Part shown: one piece after another, positions 11,040 through 24,479 of the stretch
Layout of the letters: every line of letters starts with the position of its first letter
Position numbering within the stretch: position 1 is the first letter of the stretch
Source of the DNA: Polytrichum commune
Taxonomy: Eukaryota; Streptophyta; Polytrichopsida; Polytrichales; Polytrichaceae
DNA length: 64,000 bases
Reading direction: 5' to 3'
NCBI GenBank assembly: GCA_950295325.1
Contig: OX485809.1
Span: forward strand, 38,781,081 to 38,845,080
Made by a program: the position numbers and the translations under genes
The notes under the pieces: generated by a model
What the model was told of the DNA's origin: nothing
Seen by the model: only the letters and a program-made list of their open reading frames with translations
Databases searched by the model: none

Positions 11040-12960
11040 TAGGTAGCAAAGAGCAAAGACTTTGAAACAACTTGAAGAACTTAGAAAACCAAAGTTGGGT
11101 TGATGTGTAGAGAAGATCATTGAAGGTCACCGTACATTGTGAAAGAAAATTACCTTAAGAGATCAAATTGTATGTATGTCGGGATCTCTAGCATGTGGGA
11201 GATGCGAGATGTGTTTCATACTTCATTGAGATGTTGAATTTCCTCCCTGCCTACATAATCTCGGGCTTAAAGTGTTTCAACTTCATGAATTGAAAGGTCG
11301 GGGATTCCACATAGGTGGGTTGTTGAGAGTGGACAAACTTTAGGCATAAGAAGAATTTGGGTGGTGGGCGCCCAAATACTGGTAGAGACCATTGGTTGTC
11401 AAATCTATATAAAATTTGAGGTGGGTGGTTCGTTTGGCTTCGTCTTCATGGTCCTATGGTCTCTATTGCGTTTCCAAGTTTGATTGTGTTTGAGTTTTGG
11501 ATAAGGTGAGCACACATGACTTGGTGTAATTTGAAGTCAAAATGCCTCAAATTGTGCACATAATGCCATGAAGCTTTCACGACTTCTGTTTGATTTTGGG
11601 ATTATCAAAGAGGTAGAGCTTTCAAATTGTAGTGATTGTAGTGATGCATCTTCATGCCATTGTAGGATCTTATGACAACGTTCAATTGTCTTGTTTGAGA
11701 TTTGTGTTGTATTTTCTAATACTTTGTTGTTGAAGGGGTAAGGTAGGAAAACCGAAAACGGTGAATGACCACTACTGGTGCACTAGACTAGGGGTAGAAT
11801 GTTTATTGTGGACCCCATATGACTAATTGTAAAAGGGGTGGCTCGAAAAGGATAAGCGGGATGCAATGATTGGTTGAATAGGTGTTGTTTCACACCACTT
11901 GCGATCGCTTTTGAATGCCATTGAGTTAATTATTTGGTGTGCATTGTATGCAGAGTAGGATGTTTTGATGCTTAAATTAGGGAGACTCGTGTACAATAAG
12001 AGGTTTGACTTACTTATTTCTTTGGGAAAATGTAACCAAGGATTTACAAGGAATCAAATTACAAAAGAATTTACATTCTTTATCATTTCCTCTTTGAAAA
12101 ATTTTGCACAAATTTCAAGCCACCATTTTTGGCCAAACCAACTTATTTTCACCATTTTCCGTATGTCTGCCTTAAGCGTTGTAACTTAACTCAAAATCTT
12201 GGGATGTGGTTGCGCATCAAAATCTTTGTCTTCACGCTTTTGAGTTCACATAAATCTCTACCACCTTTTATGGATATAATGGTTCCTCGAACTTGCATGC
12301 GTCAACTAAACGATAACCTAGAGCCTTGAAAAGTTTTGGATAGTGAATATGTCATGTCTTAGGAATTGTCACTATACACCGTGGATCAACCTATGCAAGG
12401 CTCGCATGGCACACCAATATTAATCCTAATATGACAAGTGAGAAAGCCAAATTTTTAATAGCCCAAACCCACTCTTTTAGCATGTTACTCTAAGCCTTGA
12501 GAAAACTTGGTTAACTTTACGGATCAATTCTCAAACTCATAATCAAGCTTAGCCAACTCACTGGAAATTGCAGTTCGATCCCAAGACAAATGTACACACA
12601 ACTCTAATGTAGCATATCAATGACTCTCCATGTGCCACATTGCCTTAAGTGGTCCCCTTGCCATTGATGCTCAACCACAAGAAAATGTTGTCCTCTAACT
12701 GTGTTATCGACCATCCACCTACTTGGGGGTCGCCGAATGCGACCAATGACCCATATGACGTGTATCTTGGATTGGCCTGGGACATGTGCCATTATAGTCC
12801 TTTGCACTCATGTATACGACACATTAGTGTAACATGGTCCCCCTTTGTTTCCAAAACTATGGGCAATGGTAGGGTTGACAACCACCACACCTTTTATTGT
12901 ATATAGATTTTTTGTAGAATAAAATTGCATGGGGCATTCATCATAAGCTAGAGGCCCCTA
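11040..12960. other. Gene-free stretch, nothing recognised
   Basis: Nearly 2 kb of apparently single-copy, AT-rich sequence with no domain-bearing frame on either strand and none of the window's repeat families. Confidence 0.3.
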
Positions 12961-12974
12961 ATTCAACTACTTAT

Positions 12975-13320
12975 CTTAATCAAACACCTATTTTTGAATG
13001 ATATGTGGTTAAGTGTAGTTCCAAGAACAACTACCAAAAAGACACGTGTTAAAAAAAAATCAGACTATGTGTTCACATTATCATAACCATTCTAAGCTCA
13101 ATAGTTAACATAAGGAGGAGGGCGCTATATTACCATTTAATCGAGCACAAGAAGAATAGTGACTTTATCAAGAACAAGAGATTCATATGAGCTCCAAAAA
13201 TTGTGAGGAAAGTGGCTATGGCCTCGATTTGGATATATTCACCCTCTCACACTAATTGTGTGTTTCATATATAGGAGATGTATACCCGTTGCAAAAAAAG
13301 AGTAAACATTTAAGACCCAT
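12975..13320 (-). repeat. Dispersed repeat family A, inverted copy
   Basis: Matches 5570-5790 and 49595-49880 (AAAGACACGTGTTAAA, TTGTGAGGAAAGTGGCTATG, CACTAATTGTGTGTTTCATA). Confidence 0.55.
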
Positions 13321-13396
13321 ATCTATCTACCTTAGAAGGTCTTTTGCTTTCAACCTAGCTAAAAGTATGTATGGCTCGAGCCTTTTAGCATGGGGC

Positions 13397-13485
13397 CATG
13401 CCATGAGTGACACGTCATACGGACCATGCCATACGTGACACGTCATGCAGGCCATGCCATAAGTGACACGTCATGTAACACCATG
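13397..13485. repeat. 28-bp tandem repeat with ACGT cores upstream of SEC16
   Basis: Three copies of a 28-29-bp unit start at 13397, 13425 and 13453, with a partial fourth at 13482. Each full copy contains the core TGACACGTCAT, an ACGT element of the kind bound by plant bZIP factors. It lies about 0.8 kb before the SEC16 start codon. A regulatory role is inference only. Confidence 0.6.
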
Positions 13486-13499
13486 CCATGGGGCCCAAA

Positions 13500-14263
13500 C
13501 ATAACATAGGATGGGATGTGCCATGGCATGCAGCGGCATCGAGCGGGGCCTAGCGAATGCAGTTGCGGAGGAGGAAAGAAGCTGGGGCAGCTATGGTGAG
13601 GTAGGGTTTCGTCAGGTGGGCAGCAGCAGCGTCCATGGCGATGGCCCAGCTTGCTAGGTAGTCAACAACATTCCACGCTGATTATGCAACTACGGATGAT
13701 GCCGTAACCGCACTTCCCATCCCCTCCAACAATCTCGATCTATCATAAGCCAAACATCCAGTACCCAGCAGGGTTTGGTTTTCGGCACTCAGTTCAACTT
13801 AGGTCAAAAGCAGGGTTACGAGGTTCACCGCGAGCCTGTTGACCATGGCGGAGCCATTCCGTTGCAAGATCTGAGGAGGGAGAGATGGCAGACTTGTGCT
13901 TCAATGGCAGGAGGTTTTAGACGGTAGTTTGAAGTGGCGTAGGGTTCGGTCGAAACAAGGATTCATCGCGAGCTTCAAAGAGGCGATGATGGCAGAGCCG
14001 TTTTGTTGTGAGATCTGATAAGCATCGATGAGAGGGTTTGAGAACTTCGTTTGAAGTGGTGAGTTGTGGAACTTTTTGTCGATGTTATGAAGGGTTTGAC
14101 GATTTGGGAGTAGGGAGTTTTTGATGGATCTGTGAATCGAGATGCGTTGCCGTTACGGCTGGACGAGGAGGGAGGAGGCGGTAGGAGCTGGGAAAGAGTG
14201 AAGCGGAAGAGTGACACGTGGGGTTAGGGGATTGGAGAGAAAGTAATTTGACTCGGGGGTGGG
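13500..14263 (+). other. GC-rich SEC16 5' flank / probable leader
   Basis: This stretch is clearly more GC-rich than the repeats to its left and has no convincing coding frame. It contains a degenerate internal duplication: about 13810-13880 resembles about 13955-14025 (both have CGCGAGC, GGCAGAGCC-like and AGATCTGA blocks). It probably holds the promoter and 5' leader of SEC16. No TATA box is obvious. Confidence 0.4.
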
Positions 14264-17200
14264 ATGGGGTTAGAGGTCGGAGACGGATCTCCATCCGCGT
14301 CTACATCCGAGGGAGCCATGGAAGATCCGGTAGCGCCTTTGATTGAATCATGTGAGGCACTTGATCTGGGAGGAGCAAGCGATGACGTGACGGCGTTGGC
14401 GGACAGCAATGGACACCTGACGACGACGGAGGAGGAGGAAGGAGCAGAGCACGGGATCAGTGAACAAGGGGAGACTCCAATTGCGCAGGCGGGCGAAGAA
14501 GTGCCTCCGGTCCAGCCGGTGTCAGGGTTTCAACCCCAGAAGAAGAGTTGGAGCGATTTCAATGCAGTGTCTGCGCGGACATTCGGAGAGCAGAGCTCGT
14601 TTGGGTCTTTTTCGGATTTTCTTGCAGACCTGCCATCTGAATCTTCCCCTTCTCAGCCTTCACATATGACAGCAATGGGATCGGATGTCGATTTTTTCAG
14701 TTGGGCTGAAGGTGAATCGGATGCATCGCCAATCATAGGAATTGGGTCAGGTTTCACTACTCCTCAGCCTCAGCCTCCAGCTGTGCCTGCGGTACAGGAG
14801 GCATTGGCCGAAGAGGAGCCTATAATAGCAGGGAATGACGATGATGTTCTACATGAAGTGTCCCCCGCATCATCACAAATAGAAGAGCAACATCAAAATC
14901 TGGCATTGGATCATCAGCAGCAGGTGGCAACATGGTCTGAATATTCAGCTGACCAAGGGCAGAATGTTGTTGCTGAGGCAGATGCATTGCAGAGTGCAGA
15001 AGACCCTTATCCTGGATGGTACTATGATTATCAGGTAAATGAATGGCGACAAATCGAGGGGTACAGTGCAGGTGGAACTGCTGCAGTGGAGACATCAATG
15101 ACCCAATACATTGAACAGTCATCTATCAACAATGCCCTAGAAATGGCTGGTTCTTTGGAACCGGACGGAAGTCAGATGCAGGGTGAAGTTGTGCAGTCTC
15201 ACTCTGGATTGGAGGACTCTCAAGCTTGGGGCGTGCAATCCAGTGCAACTCAAACAACAACAGATCAGTATCCGGGCTGGACTTGGGATCCTTACTCACA
15301 AACATGGCTCCCAGTCGCAGGGTATGAGGAATCAACACAGGCCTATACTGGGCAGGAGCAATCGTGGTATGGACAGCAAGAGCAGCAGCAAGAGCAGCAG
15401 GCGTCGTACAATGATCAAGCTTATGGGTCAACCAGTGGCGATCAACAAGATCCTTCTCAGCAGCTGTCTCAATCTTTTTACTCTGGATATATGCCTGATA
15501 GCACGAATGTGGTGAGCAGTGGGTATACATCTCAAAGTGTGAATTCAGTGAACCCTAGTTTAGGGTATGGGCAAGAGGCGAAACCTTGGCAACCTGAACT
15601 GCCGCACAATAATGCAATGGGAGGTGTGGCCCCTGCAATTTTCACTCCACAGATGAATGGGAGTCACGGTTGGGCGCCATCTATGTATAACATTTCTGAA
15701 ACAGCTGTGAGCCCAAGCGCACTGGCAAATACATTCTCTCCCGTGGACCCATATTCTCAATCAAGTTCATATCATGGATACTCACAAAATGGCATGCTAG
15801 ACAATTTCTCACAGCCAAGTTGGGGTAGTAATTCTCAGTACAATCAGTACCAACACAAATCCACAAATCCAACAGCTCCTCCTCCTAAAAATGTTCAGGA
15901 GGCTATGCAGACATGTGTTGGACGACCTCCTCATATACTTGCTACATTTGGATTTGGGGGTAAACTGATCTTCATGAAGCTTAGGGATCCTGTGACTCTG
16001 CATACAAGCAATGGCGACCAGGTATGTAAGCTAACACTAGCTGTTACTGTTTCACCAGTTGACTTTGTAGGACATCCTGCCTCGCTTTGTAGGGATTCAT
16101 GGTTAAATGTCCCTTATTTGCAACTGCAAAGAAGTGGTATGTTTGCTTGTGTTTGACTTTCTACATGCTGATTAAAATGTATACCTTTCATGGTGGAAGT
16201 GGTGGTGTAAGGGACAATTGCAATTCTAAACATGTACTCATTTGGTGTTAGATGATGTTTTATGTTGATAAATTTAGCTGTGTCATGTTACATTCTATGA
16301 TTGTTTCTCTTACTGTGTAAACTTATTTTACCAAAGCTGGGCAATTCAGTTGCAAACCCTTACTTTTAAACTAGGTGGGATGGTCAAGTTTATCTGCTGA
16401 TAAACTTAGAGACAAGTGAGTAGCTGCTGGAAAAAAGTATATGATTGGTTTTTCAAGGGAGTAGTTTTTGCCGTTGGAATGTTGGATTTGGTAGGACTAC
16501 TGGCATAAGATTGAACAAGTTGTAAAATGCATTAATTGCAACTCTAGCAATTTTTTTGAAACTGGACTGCAAAACATTTAAACTGCAAAAAGAAGTTGAT
16601 CTTAATGTCAGGATATCTCTAATGGCTTGTTACTTCATGGAGCAGGCTACTGCAAGTGGTCAAGCATGGATGCCAGGTCCAGTGCAGGTTAAAAATTTGG
16701 GCATGTATTTATATAAGGAATCCAGCTATACGGGCCCACTCATGGGTGGTGGAGCAAGTTCAAAAGACTTAAACAAGTGGATTGATGATCGTGTATCCAC
16801 ATATCAGCCCTATGATTCTTCTCGGCTGTTGTTGGGTCTCCTGAAGGTTGCATGTCAGCACTATGGGAAGCTACGATCTCTTAATGGGACTGCTAGCAAT
16901 TCTTCCATGGTATGGTTTTGTTTCTTTACTCCACTGCAAGAAACCCTTGGTACTGGACCAACTGATCTGGTTGAGGGGTGTGGAGTTTGAGCATTTTCTT
17001 TATCTTTATGTGGTTCCATATGGCATGATTAAGGATTTTAAATGGATTTTTTAATACCTCACTTGTGAGAAAGACCTAGAGTTTGAGCAAGGCTGCATGG
17101 TTTGCAGGAGGAAGATGGACCAGAGGCAGCGTTGGCCAAGCTTCTTGCAGGCTCTGCAGGGGATCAAGGTGCATACCCAGGAGGGGTGCATAGGAGCACA

Positions 17201-20200
17201 TTAGCATTGCAGGGAGTGCCTTCAGAGCAGCAACTAGAGGTACAACCCTCTTCTATTTGGTTCAGATTCACTTTATGCAGTGGTTTTCTTATCAAGTCTT
17301 AAGGAATCTAATTTTTGGTTTATTTAGGGTTTCCTTGTTTCTTTCAATGTCACAGGGACAATCAATGTAGCAAGAGCATAGTGTACTTGTTTGTTGTGAT
17401 ATTGGAACGTCAGATCTCTACTTGTGAGTGTTTATTTTTTAGTCATCTGAGAAATGAACTGTTCCTATTGATGCTGCTGGAAAGGTCACTTCAGCAGAGG
17501 TGAAAAAGCTTCTAGTATCTGGGAAGAGGAAGGAGGCCTTGATGTGCGCACAGCAAGGGGAGCTATGGGGTGTTGCAATTGTTCTTGCCCGTCAACTTGG
17601 TGAAAAGGTAAGGACTTTCAATATTGTTGGATTTCCTTGGAGGTGTTTATTTCTAAGTTTTGAGTACGATGCCTAAACATATCATTGGCTGTAGATCTGC
17701 TAAGATCAAATAACACAACAAAATTCTTGGATGCCACAATGAATGGAGTATCTATGAGGGGCGAGTATGTGTAGACCAGGTATAGCATCTGATCAGCTTC
17801 AATGTTCACAATAATATGGTTGTGATGGCGAGAGTGTCATTGTGCAGTTTTATTCAGATACGGTAATGGAGATGGCAAGAAGACAGTTTGTTGCGGGATC
17901 CCCACTACGGACACTCAGTCTATTGCTTGCTGGGCAACCTGCAGAAGTTTTTGCAGTGCCTCCAGTGCAACCAGGGAATTTTATGGAAGGTGCCACTGCT
18001 GCCAATAACTCAAGTCAGGTACAGTCATTCTCTAAACATTCCTGGATTCTTTGTATCTTATGCATGAAAATTTGATTCACTTTCAGTAGGTTGGTCTGTA
18101 TCTGGTAATTTCAACCTGGTTGTAATTCATCTAGTTTTTGCACCATTTTTCCAAGTTTGGTTGAGCTGAGTCAACTCCGTGTGCTTCTATAAGCAAAGTT
18201 TAGTTGCATCCTAGTGCTTTGCCTATGTTGTCATGGTTTTCTCTTCTCTGGTTTAAGATTATATGCCAATTTGACTATTTGTTAAGGGTATATAGTTGAT
18301 AGTTATAATTAAAAGTATCAACTATATACCATTGTATTATCAAATTGATGGTTTTATTTCTCAATTGAAGACCACCACAGGTATTAGAGATTCACTTGCA
18401 TGCCTGTACGTAATTTTCTTTGCAAATATAAAAATGGTTCAGACATAGTTCTTCAACAGTGTAGGTGAATGTAAGAATTGCTTATCTTATGGTGATGTTG
18501 CAGGATGTAGTTGGGGCCATGTTGGATGAATGGCAAGAGAATCTTGCAATAATGGCGGCTAATCGCACAGTTGGGGATGAGCGTGTCATCTTACATCTAG
18601 GTGACCGCCTGTGGGGGGTCCGTGGAGAGGTAATTTATTTGTTCTGTCCAAGTAACCACCTGGAGACTGTTAGTGGTGTTACCAATTTTGATGTTGTTGT
18701 TCACACTGTGAATGCTCACGTGCATAGAAAAGAACGTGGATTAACATTGATGATGATGAGATTCAAATTCATACTAATTTGCTGATTCTTGTTCTACACA
18801 ATGGAATAGTCTCCTTCCTTTCGATTATGCAAGGATCTGGTCTTTGTATGGTAATGTAGGTCACATGAAGTGATTATAGCTACACTTGTCACATGGATAC
18901 GAAGGTTTAACCAAGGGGGTTGTCTTTCAAAAATCTCAATTTATTGCACAGGATTTTCCATCGCATATGTTATTCTTTCCTAGTGTCCATAGATGATATA
19001 AGGATCAATCTCACTTTGTTTTGAGTCGGCCTTGGCAGGTTGGAGCTGCACATTTGTGTTATTTAGTTGCAGACGTCAACTTGGAATGCTACTCTGGGAC
19101 TTCAAGGCTGTGTTTGATCGGCGCTGATCACTGCAAGAACCCACGGACCTATGTTACTGCAGAGGCTATTCAGGTGACTTTTTCTTTCTTTGTGTCATGC
19201 CATTGTCCAATCCTAATGCCATTCCTATTAGGGCAGTGTGTGAAACCTGCTTTGATGTAGTTCGTCTATCTCAATGGATGAGTCTGTTTAACCTGTAAGG
19301 ACCATACCTTGGTGAACAAAGATTATAATACGAGTTTATAGGGGCTAATGGCTCTGTCAGAGAGCATGGAGTTTATTCTTTGCTACTTATGATATGGAAG
19401 GGAGGTAAATATAAGGTTAGTAGAAGAGTTTGCAATGTTCTGACAATGTCTTTTTCCCCTGTATATGTGGTACAGCGAACAGAGATATTTGAGCATGCAA
19501 AGGTGCTTGGCAACCCACAATCTGTGCTATTGACGTTTCAACCCTACAAACTTGTGTATGCTGAGATGCTCACAGAGGCTGGAAAGACTGCTGAAGCCCT
19601 TAGGTTTGTGCCATTTTTTCTATAATTTGTGTTCCAACTCAGATGATCATGCCCTGTTATTAAGGTTGGACATTTGGAGAGCCTGACTCTCAGCATTGAA
19701 ATTTGCACTATGTTGGTTTCCAACTTCCCAAACGCACTTTGTGTTCTCAGTGCCATTCTCCTTTGCTGTTTGTTAGGAAAAGGAAACAAAGAAACTCTTA
19801 AGATTTGGAAAGAGTATGTACTTGACTGCTTGTGGACTGTTCTTTGGTTGCCCAAGTTTGTCAGTATCATAAAGATATATCTTACATTAACTTAAATTTA
19901 AAATCACTTGTGGCATGTTCTAATATACCAATGTGTCAACTTGCATGGCATCTTACAAGTTGGAATGTTTTCTTTCATCTGTTGATTTATATCCAGTCAG
20001 TCTAGAGTAGCAATGTCCAGGATAGAGGTGATATACAATGAAAGTTGTGGGTCACTAGAGCTTAGGTGTTGTGGTATGCAAATAGTCCCTGTAACATAGT
20101 GTTGGCACATCTGTTTATTGTTATTTTTAATTGAAATCATCAGATCTGTTGTGATCGCTATGTTTACAGGTACTGCAACACAGTACTTAAGACATTGAAG

Positions 20201-22564
20201 ACAGCAGGTCGCACGCCAGATGTGGAGGCCTGTAGGATATTGGCAACAAACATGGAGGAGCGTCTTCGTGTGCACCAGCAGGTTTGGACTACATTCATTG
20301 ATTTAGTTATCAAATGAGCATGTGTTTGAATTTTTTTTGTAAAATCCTACACTCAAATTTGTACAGGTCCTTCTGTGTGTTTAAGATTGATTAAAAATGG
20401 AATAATATTAGTGCACCATGTGATGTTTCTCTGGTGATGAGATGGGAATCTACTTAGTGCTACTATATACATGTATTTGTGTTATTCCAATTCTTGGTCA
20501 AGCTTATTACTGTAGTACAGAACCTTGTTCATATCCATAGTGATGCTGTGAAGCCTATTTATACTTCAGCAAAGTGAAATTTATGCTATTTTTCTATGTG
20601 CAGGATGGGCATGGCTCAAGGTTAGCTCCTGGAAAGTTAGTAAACCGCTTTATTAGCACTATGGATTGGAGCATCCATAAATTAATAGGGGGGCCACCAG
20701 CTGCTCCAGCAGCAGATCCATATGGATACAAACCACTAGAAAATGGTGGTGATTACCATAGCAATACCACTCTGCAAACTGAAACAAGCTCAGGGCAGCG
20801 ATTTGGTGCACCTTTGGCACCATCAGCTTCTATTGCAACTTCCATGGAGCGTCTACCTGAGGAGCCTAAGCGTGGACCAGCTAGGAGTCAATCTGAACCA
20901 GACTTCGGCAGGAATGCTAAGCAGGTCTATTATGCCTTGGTGTACTAATCAAATTTGTCATAAAATGTGTATTTGTTAAATGTCTTTACCTACTTCTGAG
21001 ATGCTCTGGTGTCCTCAAAGGCAGATGCATAGTCTATGACTCTTTGTGTATTACTAATTTTTTAATATTTTTTCTGTCATGCAGGGAGGGGATGGTGCTG
21101 GTTCATCCCCTAGAGCTGGCGGTTTGAGCCGTCTAGGTCTTGGTCGACTGGGCAGCACATTTCTTCAGAAAGCAACTGGCCTATGGGGTTCCCAGAAAAA
21201 AGAGGTATACATTTAGTCATATGTGGACACTGGAGAACTGAATCATAGTTTTAGAATACGTTGATAATCTTTTTCAGAGATTGATAATAGGCAAGGGGGC
21301 AGAATGTGCCAAGTGAGAGAATGCTTCATTTTCCAGGTCTGGTTATGATTGAATGTTTGAAATATCTCACACAAAATTGGTGGGATTCTTGTTACAGGCT
21401 AAACTTGGAGAAGCAAATAAGTTCTATTATGACGAGAAGCTAAAGAAATGGGTTGAAGAAGGTGTGGAGGCAGCTCCTGAAGCGGCACTACCTCCACCCC
21501 CACCAACAACTTCCAGCTTTATGGGATCTAGTCCTCAAGATGAAAGCCAGACTCCACCTTCTGCAACTTTGAAGCCTGGGATCCCCCCTATGATTCCTAG
21601 TGGAAGCAACCAATTTTCGAATCGCCGACAAGCTGGTGTTCGGTCCAGGTATGAGAATATATAATCATCAATTTTCTGAAGATACGAAGTGTGGAATTTT
21701 GGTTTAAACAGGAAAATGTTACGTCCTTTTAAGGATAGGTCACATTACTGCAAGACTAACTGTTCTTATTGGGACTTATTGTACAGGTATGTAGATACCT
21801 TCAACAAAGGGGGTTCGACAACTCCCACAAAATCACTAATGCCGTCGTTATTACCACCTCCAAGAGCAGGTGGGGCTACGCCATCTATGCCTGCTATGTT
21901 TGTTCCAGCACCTGTCCCTTCTAGCAGCTTGAATGAGAGCACCGGTGAAATGGGTGATTTCTTCATGAATGGAGCTTCAAGGAATGGTGATGAGAGTACC
22001 AGTCTGGGAGCAGCTACAGAAGCAGCAGATTTTAATTTTTACAGTGGAAGAGGGAGCCAAACTCACACAGTAATGAATCGGTATGCAATGGTCCCTGATC
22101 TGACAAACTCAGAAAATGGACTTGCATTCCCAGCTTCAGAGAGCTCTGACAGGGACCAACTTGGAGGTCCTCCTACGTTTGGAGGTGCTCACACTAGGGC
22201 TGCTTCTTGGAGTGGCTACCCAAGTTCATATCAGAATTCACATTTTTCAGGCGAGGATGACTCTTATGGGACATCTTCAAGTGGAACTGATAGGTTTACT
22301 AGCTCAGAACATGTGCCAGTCATGGCATCTACCTCAGGGTCATCATCATCTTTTACCAACTTTTATGGGCCAAACAGTGGCATGATGAATGCCTCGTTGC
22401 CACCTCCACCACCTTTAGCTGCTCCAACTGACTCTCTGAGGGACATGGGGAGTGCGATTGCTGAGAGCAGGGATCCAAGTAGAGATGCCATGGGACAACA
22501 TTTCAAGGGAAGTCAATCTGTTGATTCTCTGGCTGTAGAGGAGATGCAAGAAGTGGAGCTTTAG
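14264..22564 (+). CDS. SEC16: SEC16 (MAIGO5-like) COPII coat scaffold, 13 exons
   Basis: Scaffold protein that organises COPII assembly at ER exit sites. Exons: 14264-16021, 16646-16909 (start could be 16688), 17108-17239, 17485-17607, 17848-18018, 18504-18629, 19039-19173, 19476-19603, 20170-20281, 20604-20924, 21085-21204, 21398-21648, 21787-22564. All have GT-AG sites and matching phases and give 1472 aa; Arabidopsis SEC16 is about 1360 from memory. Exon 1 is acidic and disordered, with two YPGW repeats (about residues 247-267 and 334-354). Residues ~600-985 match the helical central domain of plant SEC16 (KLLVSGKRKEAL, GSPLRTLSLLLAGQPAEVF, NRTVGDERVILHLGD). The Pro/Ser-rich C-terminus contains RYVDTFNKGG near residue 1214. 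Exon 4 was set at GTC 17485 because the frame upstream contains a stop and the alignment to plant SEC16 is gapless there. A nested ATG at 14318 has a better start context (gccATGG). Identity is very secure; individual splice sites are inferred. Confidence 0.93.
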
Positions 22565-23940
22565 GCTGTAGAAGGTGGACTTGAACATGCTGGTGAAGCC
22601 AAGTCCTAATTTTTTTGTATTTGTCACTCATTAGATATTGTAACCTATTATACATGTGTGCAACACAACATCTTACTACAATTGCCCTTGCCGGAACCCT
22701 GCGGCGATATTTGGACAATACAAAGTGGAGCAGTAGTGCTAGTAAATTTCTCAACCAGCTGACGAATTGGCACCGGCTACGAACTGGTACATGTTTCCTC
22801 ATTTTATTTTGAAACTTTTAGGCATATTTGACTCCTGGAAATCCAAGTTTCAGGATAAGACTCTTTTATGTTCACTGGATTGCCAGGATTTTTTCAATAG
22901 TATTTAAAAGTCTGCAAACCAGGTCGTTGATGCATGGAAGGATTATATTGACAAATTAAGTCCCATTCTTATTCTAGAGCCATGTAGGTATGTCCAAGTA
23001 GATATTTTTCAGCAAAGACCTGGTTATTAACACAAGTGTGGGTTGTGTTACTTTTGCAGTGGTTAAGGGTGAAAGGTTGTGTAGATCAGCACAGCTTTCT
23101 TTCACAGCGGCTTCACCCATTGTTTACAAGTGCTGCTGGCTTCCTGTTTTGGCAATTGGAGCTGTGCAGCTCTTCAGGGCTCCAGAAAGAAAGGAGAATT
23201 GTCATTCAAGGACTCGTCTAGGAACTTCAGTTGTGTACAAAATTTTAAATTCGTAATTCATCTACCAGACTAAGGTTCTGTGTTTGGGAGTGGCCTCCTC
23301 TTGACCTTCCCTCTGTTTACAATTCTTATGGATGAAGCAAGTCAATTCTGGCAAGCAGAAATCGGAACAAAATGTGGTCAGGTTTTCCAGCTCTGGACAA
23401 TGCATGATTCTGCATCAGAAGTGGTATCTGTGTGATTTTGAGGCTCTTCACCTGAAGGTGGGCTTAATACAAGGTCAGCTCTAACTAGCATGAACAGGGA
23501 CTTAACATGCATTGGAATATTTGTGTAGTGACGTAGACGTGTGTTATTTGGATGCTTTCCTCTCTGCACCCACTTAATCAGTGCAAGATGATTAGCAAAT
23601 CCAAATTGTAGCCATAGCATTTCTCCTTATAATTTTCGGAGCTCAAATGAATATGTTATTCATTGTTGAAGTGAAGATTCTCGTGCTCATCAAGTGCCCA
23701 TATAGCTCCCTCACTGATGTTGACTATTGATATTTGTTGGCTAAGTTTGGAGAACTTCCCATGGATTCATATGCTCTAAAGTTAATTCTGCGTTGAACAA
23801 CGGCTTGGCTACCTATCCTCTTGAGGCAGTCTCACTTTCTTTGTGACCTTGCTGGACAAGGGCAAACACTTGGCATAAATTTATAACCATGTGGAAAGCA
23901 TCCTGGGATCTCTCTCATCATGGGGGCAACCCGACATTAA
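22565..23940 (+). other. SEC16 3' flank, no gene seen
   Basis: The proximal part is presumably the SEC16 3' UTR. No clean AATAAA signal was found close to the stop codon. From about 23565 to 23750 there is a copy of dispersed repeat family A (AGTGCAAGATGATTAGCAAA). The rest holds nothing recognisable. Confidence 0.4.
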
Positions 23941-24475
23941 AAACCACATTTGATAATGTCAAAGAGGTTTTTCTTGCAGAAAGTGGAACTCTTTCCATCT
24001 CTTGGGCATAAGCAAGATTACCTACATCTCAAGGATTTTTTCAAATACAAATGTGAATTGTACTTGAAGCAACCATTGACACCATCACAATGCAAGATCA
24101 TTGCCACTTATTGCACCTTGAATCATAGACTTGCCATCGAATCTAGATGGTGGTCAACTGTTCCTATCCGTGGAGATAATAGATTATGCCACTTTTTCTT
24201 ATCCAATGTAGTTGAAAATGAGGCACACTTTGTGCTAGAGTGTCCCCTATACAACCCCATTAGAGATAAGTTTCAATCATTATTTGAGAAGGCAATATTA
24301 GGGATTCTCAAGTCTTCCTTTCAATTAGATCAACAAGTTGATGTTAGCCTCTACCTCATCGAGGACATTGCACTCCGCCACACTAGGAAATTAGGTGGTT
24401 TGCCACCACCCTGATGAATCTTTAGTCCCATGAGCCTTTCGGCTTCCCATACTCTGAAATTCATTTCATTTCATT
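23940..24475 (+). mobile_element. 3' fragment of a LINE (RT zinc-knuckle end)
   Basis: An open frame at 23950-24414 (154 aa) matches the C-terminal end of plant non-LTR retrotransposon polyproteins, the zf-RVT region after reverse transcriptase. Key residues are C80, H93 and C98 in the block NEAHFVLECPLYNP. The expected second cysteine of the CxxC pair is a phenylalanine, so the finger looks damaged. No RT catalytic core is present, so this is a 5'-truncated insertion. After the stop, a conserved tail (TTTAGTCCCATGAGCC) runs into an ATTTC-type simple repeat, as expected for a LINE 3' end. A second, more decayed copy lies at 31340-31990. Confidence 0.75.
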
Positions 24476-24479
24476 GAGC

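Noticed and set aside
15126-15530. 134-codon minus-strand frame within SEC16 exon 1
   Set aside because: Shadow of the low-complexity SEC16 coding exon.
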